Source: Lunularia cruciata | Lineage: Eukaryota; Streptophyta; Marchantiopsida; Lunulariales; Lunulariaceae | Direction of reading: 5' to 3' | NCBI GenBank assembly: GCA_948567375.1 | Contig: OX419755.1 | Coordinates: 37,267,001 to 37,331,000 of the forward strand | DNA: 64,000 nt | In this document: one piece after another, positions 33,673 through 45,208 of the stretch | Numbering within the stretch: the stretch's first letter is position 1 | Layout: the number at the start of each line of letters is the position of its first letter | The notes under the pieces: model-generated | Told to the model about the DNA's origin: nothing | Databases searched by the model: none | The model's input: the letters and a program-made list of their open reading frames with translations, nothing else | Program-made: the position numbers and the translations under genes

Positions 33673-34624
33673 TGTAATACCAAGAGCTAGCCATATGATC
33701 TAGATGTGAAATTTGGTTTGGTAACATCTAGAATGATGTTATACATGATGGTTAAAATATATCAGATAGAAGTAGCACCAAAAGAGTACTTCTACTAATA
33801 GAGCAGAAACCAAAATAGACTTGAGACCTTAGAACCAATAGCTAGACATATGATTTAAAGGTGAGAATTGGTTTGGTAGCATCTGGAAGGATGTTACACA
33901 TGATGTACTAAACAGATCAGAAAGAGGTATCACCAAAAGGGAACTTCTACTAATAGAGTATGAATCGAAATATGCTTGAAATCTTTGAAGGTAATTTTGG
34001 AGGCCTAAACGGATCAATTAGGCCTCAAAAATGTGCAAACCCCCCCCCCCAAATAGATGATAGGCTGGCCTCCCTCCCCCTGGTTTGTCTGGTTGAGAGC
34101 TTTCCAATGGTACCTTACATGATTCTGAGACTCCTATAGGAAGATTCCCTAAAAGATTCCCTCTAGTCAAAGCTTGTTTGACCAACCAGATAGGACTTAG
34201 ACCAACATGTCACCCATCCAAGTAAGTAATCCAAGGGTGGAGCTTGCTAACATGTCACCTATCTTTGTGCCTAATCCTATGGTGGAGGTTCCGTGGAGGA
34301 GATCCTCTTTGTCTATATAATAAAGAGAAAGTGCTCCTTTGGAGCACCAATGTTGAGTGTGTCATTTGTGTTTCTCTCTTCTCTTGTCCTTGTATTACAC
34401 TAACCAGATAGGACCTAGACCAAACATGTCACCTATCCAAGTAAGTAATCCAAGGGTGGAGCTTGCTGACATGTCATCTATCTGTGTGCCTAATCCTATG
34501 GTGGAGCTTCCTTGGAGGAGATCCTCTTTGTCTATATAATAAAGAGAAGGTGCTCCTTTGGGGCATCGAATGTTTGAGTGTGTAATCTATGTTTTCTCTC
34601 TTCTCTTGTCCTTGGAGTATTACA
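33673..34624 (+). mobile_element. Solo LTR of the A/C family, with internal duplications
   Basis: Starts tgtaataccaagagctagcc, ends ggagtattaca, and is flanked by CATGG on both sides (33668-33672 and 34625-34629), interrupting H. It matches the A and C LTRs (TATA-like ctatataataaag at 34313 and 34536; aggcctaaacggatcaatta). The first ~125 bp appear twice (33683 and about 33837) and the last ~200 bp appear twice (ending cttgtattaca at 34399 and ggagtattaca at 34624). An 11-C run lies at 34040-34050. Confidence 0.9.
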
Positions 34625-34873
34625 CATGGTTCCCTTTAGGTGTCCCCCCCACCTTGAGCTTCCAAAGAGGTGTATCACAACTATAGATGGACTATGTGTT
34701 CTTGGAGTGCCAAAAGGATTTGAGGATTTTATCACATGTTTCTTAAACATGGCTCTTGCAAAGGATATTATCCATGTGAATGACCTTCCATTACTAGGAG
34801 ATCCACAAGTGGCATTTGATATACTCTCTTCTAGTATTGCTCATTGACCAACTTACCTTCTTCCACATAGTTA
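34625..34873 (+). pseudogene. Element H, segment 3
   Basis: Continues the RT protein: VPFRCPPHLELPKRCITTID, GLCVLGVPKGFEDFITCFLN, then AKDIIHVNDLPLLGDPQVAF and DILSSSIAH-stop-PTYLLPHSYV. The pattern GxxxLGVPxGxxxFxxxFLxxAL...DLPLLGDPQxAxxxLSSCxxxRPxYLL recurs in this RT family. The frame is then interrupted by the 34874-35564 insertion. Confidence 0.75.
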
Positions 34874-35564
34874 TGTGAGCCGGCCTTTCTCTCACTTAGG
34901 ATGAACCTCTGATGGCTATTATGGTAGCGCACCATGGACTAAGAAGGCAAGGAACCCCAACTCTATCATACTCTTCCAAGGCTAACACTCCAAGACTCAA
35001 GACATTTCTCACTAGAGAACTCAATGAGAGAGAGATAGTTGCAAATGAAAGGATGATGAGTTCCTCCCCACTCCTAGTTTATATACTTGTGAAATAGTTA
35101 CACACCAAAGTTACTAATTACTGGAGTAACTCAAGTTACTAGGCTAAAAGTAAAGTAAAGTCAAAAAGTATAAAGGAATTTCTATACACATGTGCATATT
35201 CCACTAACCATGTGATCTTATCTTGGCCCAACCACTAAGTCAAGGATTCCTTCACATGGGCTATCCTTGGACTATTGAAGAATCCAAAACAAAAGGCTTG
35301 CTAGCCCAAGAGTTCTCAATTCTTTCCTCAAAGCCACAAACCTAGGAATTATACCAAGTCAACACACTAGAATCCAAAATATTGGTGCTCATCTTTTCCA
35401 CTTCCTCTAAAGTAAGGTCCACTCTATCTTAGTTATTACTAACTTTAGCTAATTATGACTAATATAGAACCATCCTTTATATCTATATAAATTATATCTC
35501 TCAAGTACTAGTAATACCAAACTAAATATCACAATACTACATACATGCACAAATGGGTGTTACA
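34874..35564 (-). mobile_element. Probable solo LTR or LTR-like insertion in H
   Basis: The H frame stops near 34870 and resumes near 35570. The intervening 691 bp begin tgtgagccgg and end ggtgttaca (TG...CA). On the minus strand it reads tgtaacaccc as an LTR start, with a TATA-like tatatagatataaa near 35490. Flanks agtta and attta are similar but not identical. No second copy is in the window, so the family is unknown. Confidence 0.5.
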
Positions 35565-36830
35565 TTTACTCCCTCCTTGGCCTGCCAATGACATTTGAGA
35601 GCCTTTGATAGGAGGATTAAAAGAGTCTTTGATGATATTATTGGACCAAGGACATTTGAGTGTGTGATAGGGGATTTGGCACATAGATAAAAATCTTTAT
35701 CAATCTTGTGTGGTAGGATTGACTTGCTATTTATGGAGGAGATGACACCTATAGCATTTTTGGGTAGTTTGGCTCTCTCGACATCCTTGCCTTCCTCTCA
35801 TTTTATAATGGTTGATAGGTCATTTTTGGAGACTTATGTGATAGAGGTGGAGGAGGGATCCTTTTCTCTCTAGATATTGTTATGGCAAACAAGAGATAGT
35901 CTATCTCCATAGGCACACAAGGAACTTCCATCTTTTGCTTCAATATCCTCAGACTAGAGGTTTATAATCTTCCTTGATGGAGCAATAGTGTCAGCATACA
36001 CTACATTCTCTCTTAGTTGCCTTGTCCATTCCTTAGGCTACTAAAGCACGTCTTTGCTCTTGCTTTGGCAAGGATGATGGCTCTTAGATCCTAGCTTGAT
36101 TGTGCATTAGGGCATTTTGACTCACACCTACCACTTTCTTTATAGCAATGAGGTTTTACCTAAGTTTGGTCCACCCATATGCATCTTCATTACTCACTTG
36201 TGAGTGTGGTTCTACACTAGATGCAATAGTGGTCCATATGATGCGGTGTCCTCTTGGAAGATAGAAGATAGCTACCCGTGATGCTATTAGGGACATAGTG
36301 TTTTCTATGGCACAAGAGAGTAAATACTTGGCTTGGAGGGAGTATTTATATGCTTTGTAGATGACACATGTTAGGACATACTTATACTTGGTCCAAGATG
36401 ATCAAGTGATAGTAGCAAATATCATGGTTATGGACCCTACACGTGATACAATTTTGGAGGGAGTGACTACTCATCCTCCTAGATGTGCAACAGTAGCTCA
36501 CAAGGTCTCCAAGTATAGGAGTATGTAGCAAGATTACCTCTTTGTTCCTCTAGCCTTGGAGTAGAGCAATGGAGCAATGGACATGGCATTTGACAAATTT
36601 GTCTAGGAGTGCATGAGAGCTTATCATGCTAGGCGCAAGGGAGTACCACTCTCACTCTCATACTTTATAGCATTATTTAGACAACATATGTCCATTGCTC
36701 TATAGAGAGTAGTGGCTGGTGCAATCCATAGGAGAGCAATCACACTAGATGATGCTTCTTTGGATGCTCTAATTGTTTGTAGAACATACAACTTGCATAG
36801 CTTGGATATCTTAGGTGTAGTAGGGCAGAT
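35565..36830 (+). pseudogene. Element H, segment 4: C-terminal part
   Basis: FDRRIKRVFDDIIGPRTFEC (35602), LLFMEEMTPIAFLGSLALS (35730-35790) and, after poorer sequence, VMDPTRDTILEGVT, LFVPLALE, DMAFDKFV, ECMRAYHARRKGVPLSLSYF and ALFRQHMSIAL-stop-RVVAGAIHRRA (36600-36740). These blocks are typical of the same RT protein's C-terminal region, so H is collinear across all three insertions. Stops and shifts are common. No poly-A tail or TSD could be identified at its 3' end. Confidence 0.7.
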
Positions 36831-37461
36831 TTCTTGTATCAAATTTATTGGAGCTTAGTCCCATTTTACCTATGTTTTCTCACCCTTGTACAACTTGATG
36901 GTGTCTTCTCATCCTTTTTGTTTTCTAGGTGGTTTCCCTTTCCTCTCTTAGATGGACAAAAGCTTTTCACTATTGAGCACAACAAAGATGATATTGGACC
37001 AAAGGTATTTATCTATTTCATCTTTGACTAGCAATGAATACTTTGGATTAAGCAAATACTATTGCTACCAAAATAGTACTTGCACCTCCTTTTAGATCAA
37101 TCCGATGCTTCTATGTTACCCACATATTTTTTTTTTAAGTATTGAAGAAGACGTGCATTATTGAAACCAAATTGAACTCACATAGAGAAGAAACACGGAG
37201 AAGCATGTGTTTTGATCCAACTTTATGAACTTGACTTTGTGTTAGAGGAAGAAGAACTTGGATTGGACTTGAAGGATGGCAGACCCAAAATAGGGTTACT
37301 TTGCATCAAAATGAAAGTTGGAGGTCAGGGTTACTATGGTCCCCGTATCTCAATGACCACGTGTCCAAATTGCATGTGCTATATCTTGTTGGAAGTGTCT
37401 TTTTCAAGGCTTTTATTGCCATTAAAATCATAGATTTTGGAGGTTTGTAGCATAAGTTACA
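36831..37461. other. No recognised gene
   Basis: Frames 36834-37031 and 37212-37433 are open. The second contains DGRPKIGLLCIKMKVGGQGY and might belong to the retroelement-like frame that follows, but no motif is diagnostic. Confidence 0.35.
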
Positions 37462-37863
37462 AGCATTTGAAGGTTCTAGAGTAGTTGAGTACTTTGGATA
37501 TATAGAAGTTACTTCACCTCAGGGTGAATTTGACCCAATCCAAGATAGTAAGACATTGGATGCAAGTATTTTGGGTGAATTAACAAAGGCATATGAGGAA
37601 ATTAGAATAGGAAAGGAGGATAGAGTTAGGATACCCATGCCTTCAATTTTAGTTTGGACTTAAGATAAGATAAAGATAGAAGAAGTTCTAGTGGAACCCA
37701 AAGTAGAAGAAGTGATTGAAGGTAATTTGGGTGTAGAAGCAAAAGTAGAAGTAGAAGTAGAAATCAGATTAGTAATAGATTTGGGATTTGAAGAGATAGA
37801 CATGAAAAGGTGGAATGTTATTTTAGATCTACAAGTTGTACTAGTTGAAATTTTATATAGTTA
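37462..37863 (+). pseudogene. Unrecognised acidic frame, possibly retroelement polyprotein
   Basis: Open except for one stop (near 37660): YFGYIEVTSPQGEFDPIQDS, KTLDASILGELTKAYEEIRI, GKEDRVRIPMPSILVWT, then a Glu/Val-rich repeat (VEEVIEGNLGVEAKVEVEVE). It looks like real protein sequence. I suspect a linker between protease and RT of a gypsy element but cannot name the family. It lies between H and the D protease with no boundary seen. Confidence 0.35.
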
Positions 37864-38970
37864 GACAATTGCCCAAGTGCTCTGCCTATTTAAAGGAAAC
37901 ATTTGTAGTGTTCTTGTTATTCAATTCAGTTCAATATTCATATTTCTAAAGTTGAGTAAAGCAAAGTGTTGTAACTTAATGCTTGTCGTTAGCTTGATTT
38001 TGAGTATCAATCTTGTGTATGTGTTTGTGAGTGTTTGGAGAAGTTCAAAGTTTGAGTGTATTATATGTTGGATTCTAAAGCTCTGATTTCATTTTGTATG
38101 TTTGATCTTGAGTGGATAGTAATCAAAGCAATGCCTTGATAAATCTATGAAGAATCGTGGTGTTGGTAGTATTTTGCATTGGTGAGTGCAACTTTGGATT
38201 GGTGTGAAGTAATTTAGATTGAGAAAGTTGTGCCTTCAATGGAGAGATGGAATGCAATTTCAAGGCAAAATTGTTTCATGGTGAGGTAGCCTTCTTTGGG
38301 AAGAACTTAATCATCACAATCAAGATTGATTTGAAAAGATTTAATGAATTGTGATTATAGGTGTTATGATTTGTGACAAGATTGCAAATTGAGTGCTTAT
38401 TACTCTCTTTTGGGTGTGGTTTCTACCCAAGAGATTAAAGATGCAATCAAGAAGAACTATTTGGGATATTCTACTTTGTATTTGACCATTTCTGACTCGC
38501 ATCTTTGTGAGAACAAATATTACTTGCTAGGTTGTCACAACTTCCCAATTTGTCAAGAGATGCCAAGGATCTACTTGATCTTCTAGGCAAAGACATCTTG
38601 GTACTTCTAAAACAAAGTTAGTCCTCATACTCTATTAGGACATGTTCTTAGATATCTTCAAGATCTTCCTTTTGGCTATGATCACATCTTGACAATCATG
38701 GGAGTTAACAATGCACTCCACATGGCTAACTTGGCTCACCCTAAGTAGTGCTACATGATCTTCCCAACCTTTTGAGTGGTCATTCCCTTTTGCTTCATCT
38801 TCTACCTTGTAATACTCTAAGTAGTTTACTACATCCTCCACCAAAGAACCTTTGAAGTTGTTTCTTTGTACTCATCTTTTGACAACAAGTCTCTCCTAAA
38901 TGCGGGATCTTCTTCCAATGTACTATAACTATCTTAGGATGTGAAGATTTGGGATCTTGAAATCTTAGCT
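37864..38970. other. No recognised gene
   Basis: The plus strand 37877-38086 and minus strand 38635-38844 have open frames without motifs. The latter (VEDVVNYLEYYKVEDEAKG) is on the same strand as D and could be eroded D sequence downstream of the protease. Confidence 0.35.
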
Positions 38971-40202
38971 TATGCTGATACCAATCTATAGTCTCTCAGG
39001 CTCCATACAGCCCAGGTCTTCTTATTAGAATTATGTAACTGATCTTGGTTATGAGACAAAGAATGATGTAGTTGAGATGAAATTGCACATTGCCTATTGT
39101 AGGCCAAACATTTGACAACATCGATAGGGATTTCCTTTGAGTTTGATCTACAAGTTGGAGGACAAAAGTAGTGGGCTTGAAGGTGGTGTATCCTAACTTA
39201 TGAGTTATTTCCTTGATCATCACATTAATCCTTAATCCAAAGTCTATCTTAACTTGTAGTTTGTTTCCTTGATCATCACATTAGCCCCTAATACAAATTC
39301 TATGAAGACTGACCCTCATAGACATGCAACCCTTTGTTTGTACTTCTATCTTTGAGGAACCTAAATCTTCTAATTCTATCTTGTAAACTATAGGAAGATC
39401 AATTTGCTTCACATTTTGTACCCTTTAGAATGTGATGGTCAATTGGCACTTATATAGTTTGTTTTTCTCCCACAATTTTCTAATGTTACATCCACCTTGG
39501 CAAACACCTAATCCACAACAATATTGTACTAAGTTACACCTAAAAGAGAACTAGTTCTTCTTCATTTCTTTTCATGCAGGGCCTTCTTTGCAGCAAACTC
39601 CTATGGAATCATACCTTTGGCCATGTTGGCCTTTGGCTTGAAATACAATTTTTCTGGAGTATAATGCTCACTAGTGGTTGCTTCTTAGCCTCTCTTACAT
39701 TTCTAACATTCATATACACCTTTATGATCTCCTCTTGTAGGAGCTCCTATACTTTCTTTTGAATACCACTAGGTAGTTTGGGTTGGCACTCTTGGTCAGC
39801 TCAACCTAGTTGGCTTCCTTTGGTGTAGAAGGTATCTCCTCCAAGGATAGGGCATCTCACTTGGAGGTTCTTTCTTATTTTCTTTATGTGTGAAATTTGC
39901 AAGTAATTTTAGCTCTTAAACAGGACTTTTCATATATGCTTCCTATTTGGTTTTGGAGGCTTAGTTATTCAAAAGAAGATGTAATTCTTGTTAAATTGGG
40001 TATCACCTCAAGTTACCTTTAGATTAAGCCATCTATCTTCTTCAAAAAGAAGAATGTCTTCTTCTCTTGAATCTTCCAATATGATAAAATGGACATTTGT
40101 ATCCACCTTAGTGGAAGTTGGCATTGTGAAAACCTCATTGGTGGTTTTGGCGTAGGTGGCTAGGGATAATTTGCCACTAGATGACTGAGTGCTATGCAAT
40201 TA
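38971..40202 (-). pseudogene. Element D: gypsy protease segment (left part of D)
   Basis: Minus strand 39223-38996: MIKEITHKLGYTTFKPTTFV, LQLVDQTQRKSLSML and a segment ending ISYIILIRRPGLYGA. This matches plant gypsy proteases (NVMxxxxxKKLGxxxxKPTxxxLQxADxxxxKPxGxL ... YPILLGRPWLYGA). Upstream (39700-39300) is weaker sequence with KLWEKNKLYKCQLTI. The active-site Asp triplet is not clear. A ~50-bp duplication of ttccttgatcatcacattar lies at about 39210-39300. D resumes after element A at 54443. Confidence 0.6.
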
Positions 40203-40796
40203 TGTAATACCATTAGCTAGACATATTATCTAAAGGTGCAAATTGGCTTAGTAATATTTGGAAGGATGTTGTATATGATTTTCTAAGTAGATCAGATAGA
40301 GATCTCACCAAAAGAGCACTTCCACTAAGAGGGTAGAGACCAAAAACATGTTGAAAATTTTAGAGCCAATTTTGGAAGCCTAAATGAATGAATTAGGCCT
40401 TGAAAAATGAATACTACTCCCACTTCTATGGGAAAAGGTGTTGTATTCTCCTCTTGTTTGTCTCATTGAGAGCTTTCCAATAGTACCTCGCCCATATTGT
40501 TATGAGCTTCATATAAAAATATTCTTCACATATTCTCTTTGATCAATCTTGTTTGACCAACCAGATAGGATAAGGATCAACCTATCACCAATCCATGCAA
40601 CTAATCTAAGGGTGGAGCTTGCTGACATATCACTAATCCATGTATATAATCCAAGGTTGGATTTCCCTTTGCTATATAATAAAGACAAGGTGCTCTTTTG
40701 GGTCATCAGAGTATCAAGGGATGAAGTTTTGTGTTTTTCTTGTGTTTCTTCTCATGTGTTTTTTTTTGGGAGTTCTCATTTACTAAAAATATTATA
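40203..40796 (+). repeat. Element A 5' LTR
   Basis: tgtaataccattagctagac ... aaaaatattata. It matches the 3' LTR (tggagcttgctgacatatca; ctatataataaagacaaggt TATA region near 40673). The last CA has become TA. Confidence 0.9.
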
Positions 40797-40797
40797 A

Positions 40798-40808
40798 TGG
40801 TATCAAAG
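40798..40808 (+). other. Primer-binding site of element A
   Basis: tggtatcaaag, one mismatch from the initiator tRNA-Met site tggtatcagag, one base after the 5' LTR. Confidence 0.85.
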
Positions 40809-41027
40809 TGAGTGTTTTAATCCAAGAGAGTGGATCAATCCTCTTGGAAGAACACAAGCTACTGAGATTGAGTAATTTTGAATAGAGAAAACATAGTGCA
40901 ATTGATAGATTGGGTGTGTTTTAGAGAGATGATGAGATGAATGTTCTTGGAAGACAATTTCTTCTACCATGCTTTCTATTCTTGAATCCATTCCACATCA
41001 ATATTATGTATATCCAATGTGAGCAAG

Positions 41028-41602
41028 TGTATTTTTCCAAGGATAGGAAAACCTCCAAGTGAAACAAAAGAGAAAAAACACAAGGCTTCATCCCTCAATA
41101 CTCCGATGCCCCAAAGGAGCACATTGTCTTTATTATATATTAAAGGAGATCCCCTCAAAGAGAGCTCCACCCTTGGATCAGATCCATGGATTGGTGACAT
41201 GTTAGCAAGCTCCATCCTTAGATTAGTTACATAGATTGGTGATATGTAGATCCTTATCTTATCTTACCAAAGGGAATCTTTGAGGAATATTTTTATAGGA
41301 AGCTTAGAATAGGATGGGTGAGATATTGTTGGAAAGATCTTGATAAGACAAACAAGGGAGAGAAGGCAATACCTATTCCCTTGGAAGGAGGAATCTTCTA
41401 ATTTTGAAGGCCTAATTCATCTTTTTAGGTCTTTAAAATCGACTCAAAAGTTTTGAGTGTTTTTGACCTTTACCCTATTAGTGGAAATACTATTTTGGTG
41501 ATATCTGTATTTGATCTACTTAGACTATCATATATAACATCCTTCCATATATTACAAAGCCATTTTCTACCTCTAGATATATATCTAGCTAATGGTATTA
41601 TA
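41028..41602 (-). mobile_element. Inverted solo LTR of the same family within A's leader
   Basis: Minus-orientation copy of the A/C LTR: tgtatttttccaaggatagg ... gctaatggtattata, with inverted TATA (tttattatatat near 41130) and the aggcctaattcatctttttag block. Flanks are GCAAG and GAAAG, an almost perfect TSD. The leader of element C (61480-60900) is collinear with A's leader on both sides of it, which proves it is an insertion. Confidence 0.85.
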
Positions 41603-41929
41603 GAAAGTGAAAGTATATCTTGTTTACCATTTTGGAGTAGAGTTCATGGACATAGTGATGAATTCACCAAACCAAATGATTCTACCAATAGTGATATATG
41701 ATAAAGAGTGGGATTTAACAATCTTCATTTTATTATCATGCAATAGATCTGAATATAGTAAATCTTTTCCCTTTCAACACATAGGTAGAAATCCATTATA
41801 TAGTTAGACCAAAAGTGATGTTTAGGGATTTTGTAGTTTGCAATTTTGGTGAGTAATAATTTTCCGTGCACTCTTTCAAGTAATCATATTAACCCTTTAT
41901 TGAAGTAGGAAATAGCTATTGAGCATTTT

Positions 41930-42780
41930 TTGTGTGTACAAATCATGGAGCCATAGTTGTAGGATTTGATGCAAGGAATGTAGGAGATTTTGAATGAGTT
42001 TCAAGAGATGAAGATGGCATTGCAAAGCAAGTATGTACCTTCAAGCATGATTAGGTAATGCAAGAAGGGAAATCATCCTAAAACCTATTTCCAATGGCCA
42101 AAGTACATGGAGAGTCACTCATGTTGATGACATCAACCCCAATTAACAATGAAGCTACATTATTATTATAGATGAAGAAAGCATGCACCATTGAAGCTTA
42201 TAATGGACAACATTCCATGGACAACATAAAATTGGATTTCAAGAATGAATTGATATTTTCTATTATTCATAACTAATATCACCAATCATTCTGCATATGT
42301 GTTTGCATATGAGTACCTGATAAATAAAGCCTTTTCATGGTATGATGCTTGGAAATTATTAGTGTTGATAAAAAAAAAGAGATCAATTGGATGGCCATGC
42401 AAGAAGTGTTGCTAAAGAATTTCCAATACGTGGATTCCATGTAGATCACTTGAACCTTATGATAGGGTTGAAGCAAAAGAACAACATACAAGATTACATG
42501 GATGCATTTCTTGATCTACAAGTTGTGATAACCAATATGAGTCTAGTAGAAGCTCTTGACAATTTCAAATGGGGTTAAAAGAGCAAATTTTATAAGAAGT
42601 AATGGTACAAAATCCTCACATTATTTTTGAAACCATTGCATGTGCTCAAAGAATAGCAAGAGTGCATGGAGGAGGTGAAGAGGTAGTCCTAATTCAACAA
42701 TATTTGGCTAAACACCACACTTTGGTGGACCAATTCCTATGGAAATTGAGCAACATTTAGTTCTAAGACCAAAGAGCATG
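41930..42780 (+). pseudogene. Element A gag
   Basis: Aligned with C gag on the opposite strand: NEFQEMKMALQSK-type start near 41990, NEATLLL then a stop (42150), IEAYNGQHSMDNIKLDF, NKAFSWYDAW (42330), GFHVDHLNLMIGLKQKNNIQ (42440) and DYMDAFLDLQVVITNMSLVE, and near 42600 the VQNPHIIFETIACAQRIARV segment. It has several stops and shifts but is collinear. No clean zinc knuckle was seen after it. Confidence 0.75.
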
Positions 42781-43983
42781 ACCACCTTAAGGAGAATGGG
42801 GATGGATCAAAGAAAGGAGAGATAGAATCCCACAAGGGGACTCCATCTCTTGAGCCCAAGACTTGTGAAGGACAACAATAAAATAACAACATTGTTACAA
42901 TTAAGATTGAGTTGGAAACATAGCCATCAATTTTCATGTTTGTCTTCTTAGCAGCCCTTAGCCTCCATACAAGCAACCTATGAATAACATGGAGAGACAA
43001 ATTGAAGATGAAGATGTTGATTACATTAGAAATTGAAGATCACTAGTAAATGTACCTCATGGTCTTATTAGCTTAATAGAGAAGAGTAAAAGTAGGGAGG
43101 AAGAAGCAGATGAGTGCACAAAGGTTGAAGAAGACAAACACACAATTGATTGTTGTAAATTGAGTCATAGAAAGAAATCAAGTGAGAGTATTGATAGGTC
43201 ATAAAGTAATAAATAATTGCTTGTATTGCTCTATTGCAATAAAGTTTGGGGATGGAACTAAGGAATGATTAAAATGAAGAAATAGAGTTACTCAATGTCA
43301 GACAAAGAGGATTGAATCCTTACTTAGAAAAGTAGCACTCTCTATTGAAGAGTATTAAGAAAAAACTTAATGGTGAGTGACATGAGTAGCTTGTTAAAAG
43401 CTACCCATGTCACTCATAATGTGATATTTTGCATGCCATGGATGTAGCATTACAATCTCATAGTCAATTTGAGAAATTAAGTAGTGAGAACTAGCCAATG
43501 GACTATCATTGGGAATAGAAAAAGAATGCAAAGGCAATAATTTCCCCTCTATGTTATAAAAACAACATTTTATAGAAGAAGAAAAATATCAAAATTTTAA
43601 ATTTTAAATTAAAAAAATCAATCATGAAAGAAAACAATTCTTTTATTCAAAATCCAAAATTATCTCAAGAAATAACTTTAATCAATCTTTTTGCCAATGG
43701 AAATAAAAGTCAAAAAGTTTAGAAAAGAAATTTAAAAAATTAGGAAATATGGCTTTTCTTATGACTTTTATGCAAAATCAAGAAAAAAATGCTTTGTTTG
43801 TTTAAGAGCAACTCTACTTTCCAATTGTAAAGCAATATACTATGCAAGACTATTTGGTTTCCCATATGGTTTATTAATTTTGACTAAAGTCATTGGAAGA
43901 CTTTGATCTCTAAAATTTTTTATATTTATAACTATCAATACTATAGTTGTTTCATGGATTTAATAAGAGAAGTCTAAAGTGCA
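42781..43983 (+). other. Eroded gag-RT interval of element A with a hairpin
   Basis: The knuckle and protease should lie here, but I could not read either. The interval is AT-rich with A-runs. A strong inverted repeat is present: gagtgacatgagtagctt (43375-43392) and aagctacccatgtcactc (43398-43415) pair over 18 bp with one mismatch and a 5-nt loop. Confidence 0.5.
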
Positions 43984-44830
43984 CAACTTGATGGATAACT
44001 TCTTGAGAATTTGAAAGATATGGTCAATGAGTTTCAAGATGTCTCTCTTGATGATTTACACTCAAGATTATCAAAAAAGAGAGTAGATCATAAAATTGAG
44101 ATACTTCTTGAAAAGATACCTCCTTGTGAAGCCTCATATCAACTATTACCTTATGAGTTGGAGGAGTGTAAGGCTCAAATTGAGGATATACAACCCATCA
44201 TATCACCATGTGGGGCTCCTATTTTGTTTGTGAAAAAGAAGGATGGTACAATATGCATGTGCATTGACTATTAAGGCCTAAATTAACAAATAGTAAAGAA
44301 CAAATAACCATTACCTTGCATGGATGACCCATTTGATCAACTCAACATGGAAAAAAACTTCATCAAACTTGATATGCAAATTTGTTACAACCAAATTAGG
44401 ATTGTGGAGGAAGATATACATAAAATTTCCTTTCAAACAAGGTATAGCCACTTTGAGCACCTCGTGATGTAATTTGGTCTCACCAACACACTAGCCACTT
44501 TCATGAGTTTTATGAAGAATATATTTTGTCTATACTTAGATAACTCTGTTATTATTTTATGTGATGACATCTTAGTCTATAATAGGATGATGAAGGAGCA
44601 CAAGAAACATCTACAAGAAGTCCTCTAGATTTTGCACTATCTTGGCAAGAAGACATTTCTAATGGAGACGTACCACAAACCCAGTTTACCTTGAGACACA
44701 AAAAGATCTATCTTGTCAACATATTTGATGGGTAGAGTGAAGAAAATAGTTCAACATGACAATCACATATGTGGAAAGCAAGAAGCAACTTGAAAATGCA
44801 TTCACCTAAATGCCTATGGCAACCAATTTG
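43984..44830 (+). pseudogene. Element A RT fused by deletion to an RNase H remnant
   Basis: [60 protein letters not shown] (44210-44270), then after a stop DMQICYNQIRIVEEDIHKIS and YLDNSVIILCDDILVYN (44540-44580; catalytic box LCDD where FLDD is usual). HLQEVL-stop-ILHYLGKKTFL at about 44610-44660 jumps from the RT thumb to the RNase H end: element C has about 200 codons between these points and then HYLGKKAFVVEIDHKP. A deletion therefore joined them near 44638. After it only GRVKKIVQHDNHICG remains. Confidence 0.85.
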
Positions 44831-45110
44831 GTAGTAGAGGTCAAAATGAACATAAAATTCTAGCCAAGGATTCTTATTGCTATAAAGTCTGATCCATAGA
44901 TTATAGGAGCTCAATGATCCAAAAGCATAACCAATAAATAGCCAAGGACTCACTTTTCATGATGGCAAGTTATGGATCCTGATACCCTAGACCTAAGAAC
45001 CACCATTCTAATAGAATTTCATGTTGGAGTGGATAAGAACTTATATGTAATCAAATGCCATTATTATTGGCCCAAGATGAGTAATGATGTGATAGAATAT
45101 GTTTAAAGCT

Positions 45111-45153
45111 GCCTACTTTATTAAAATAAAGTAGGCTTTATTTTAAAATAAAG
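45111..45153. repeat. Two adjacent perfect palindromes
   Basis: gcctactttatt and aataaagtaggc (45111-45136, 2-nt loop) followed by ctttattttaaaataaag (45136-45153, 18 bp). They interrupt the integrase zinc region of A. Confidence 0.9.
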
Positions 45154-45208
45154 CTTCTAATCAAGCTCTCATAGTACTCCTTCAACACCTCACTACTCCT
45201 ACACAATG

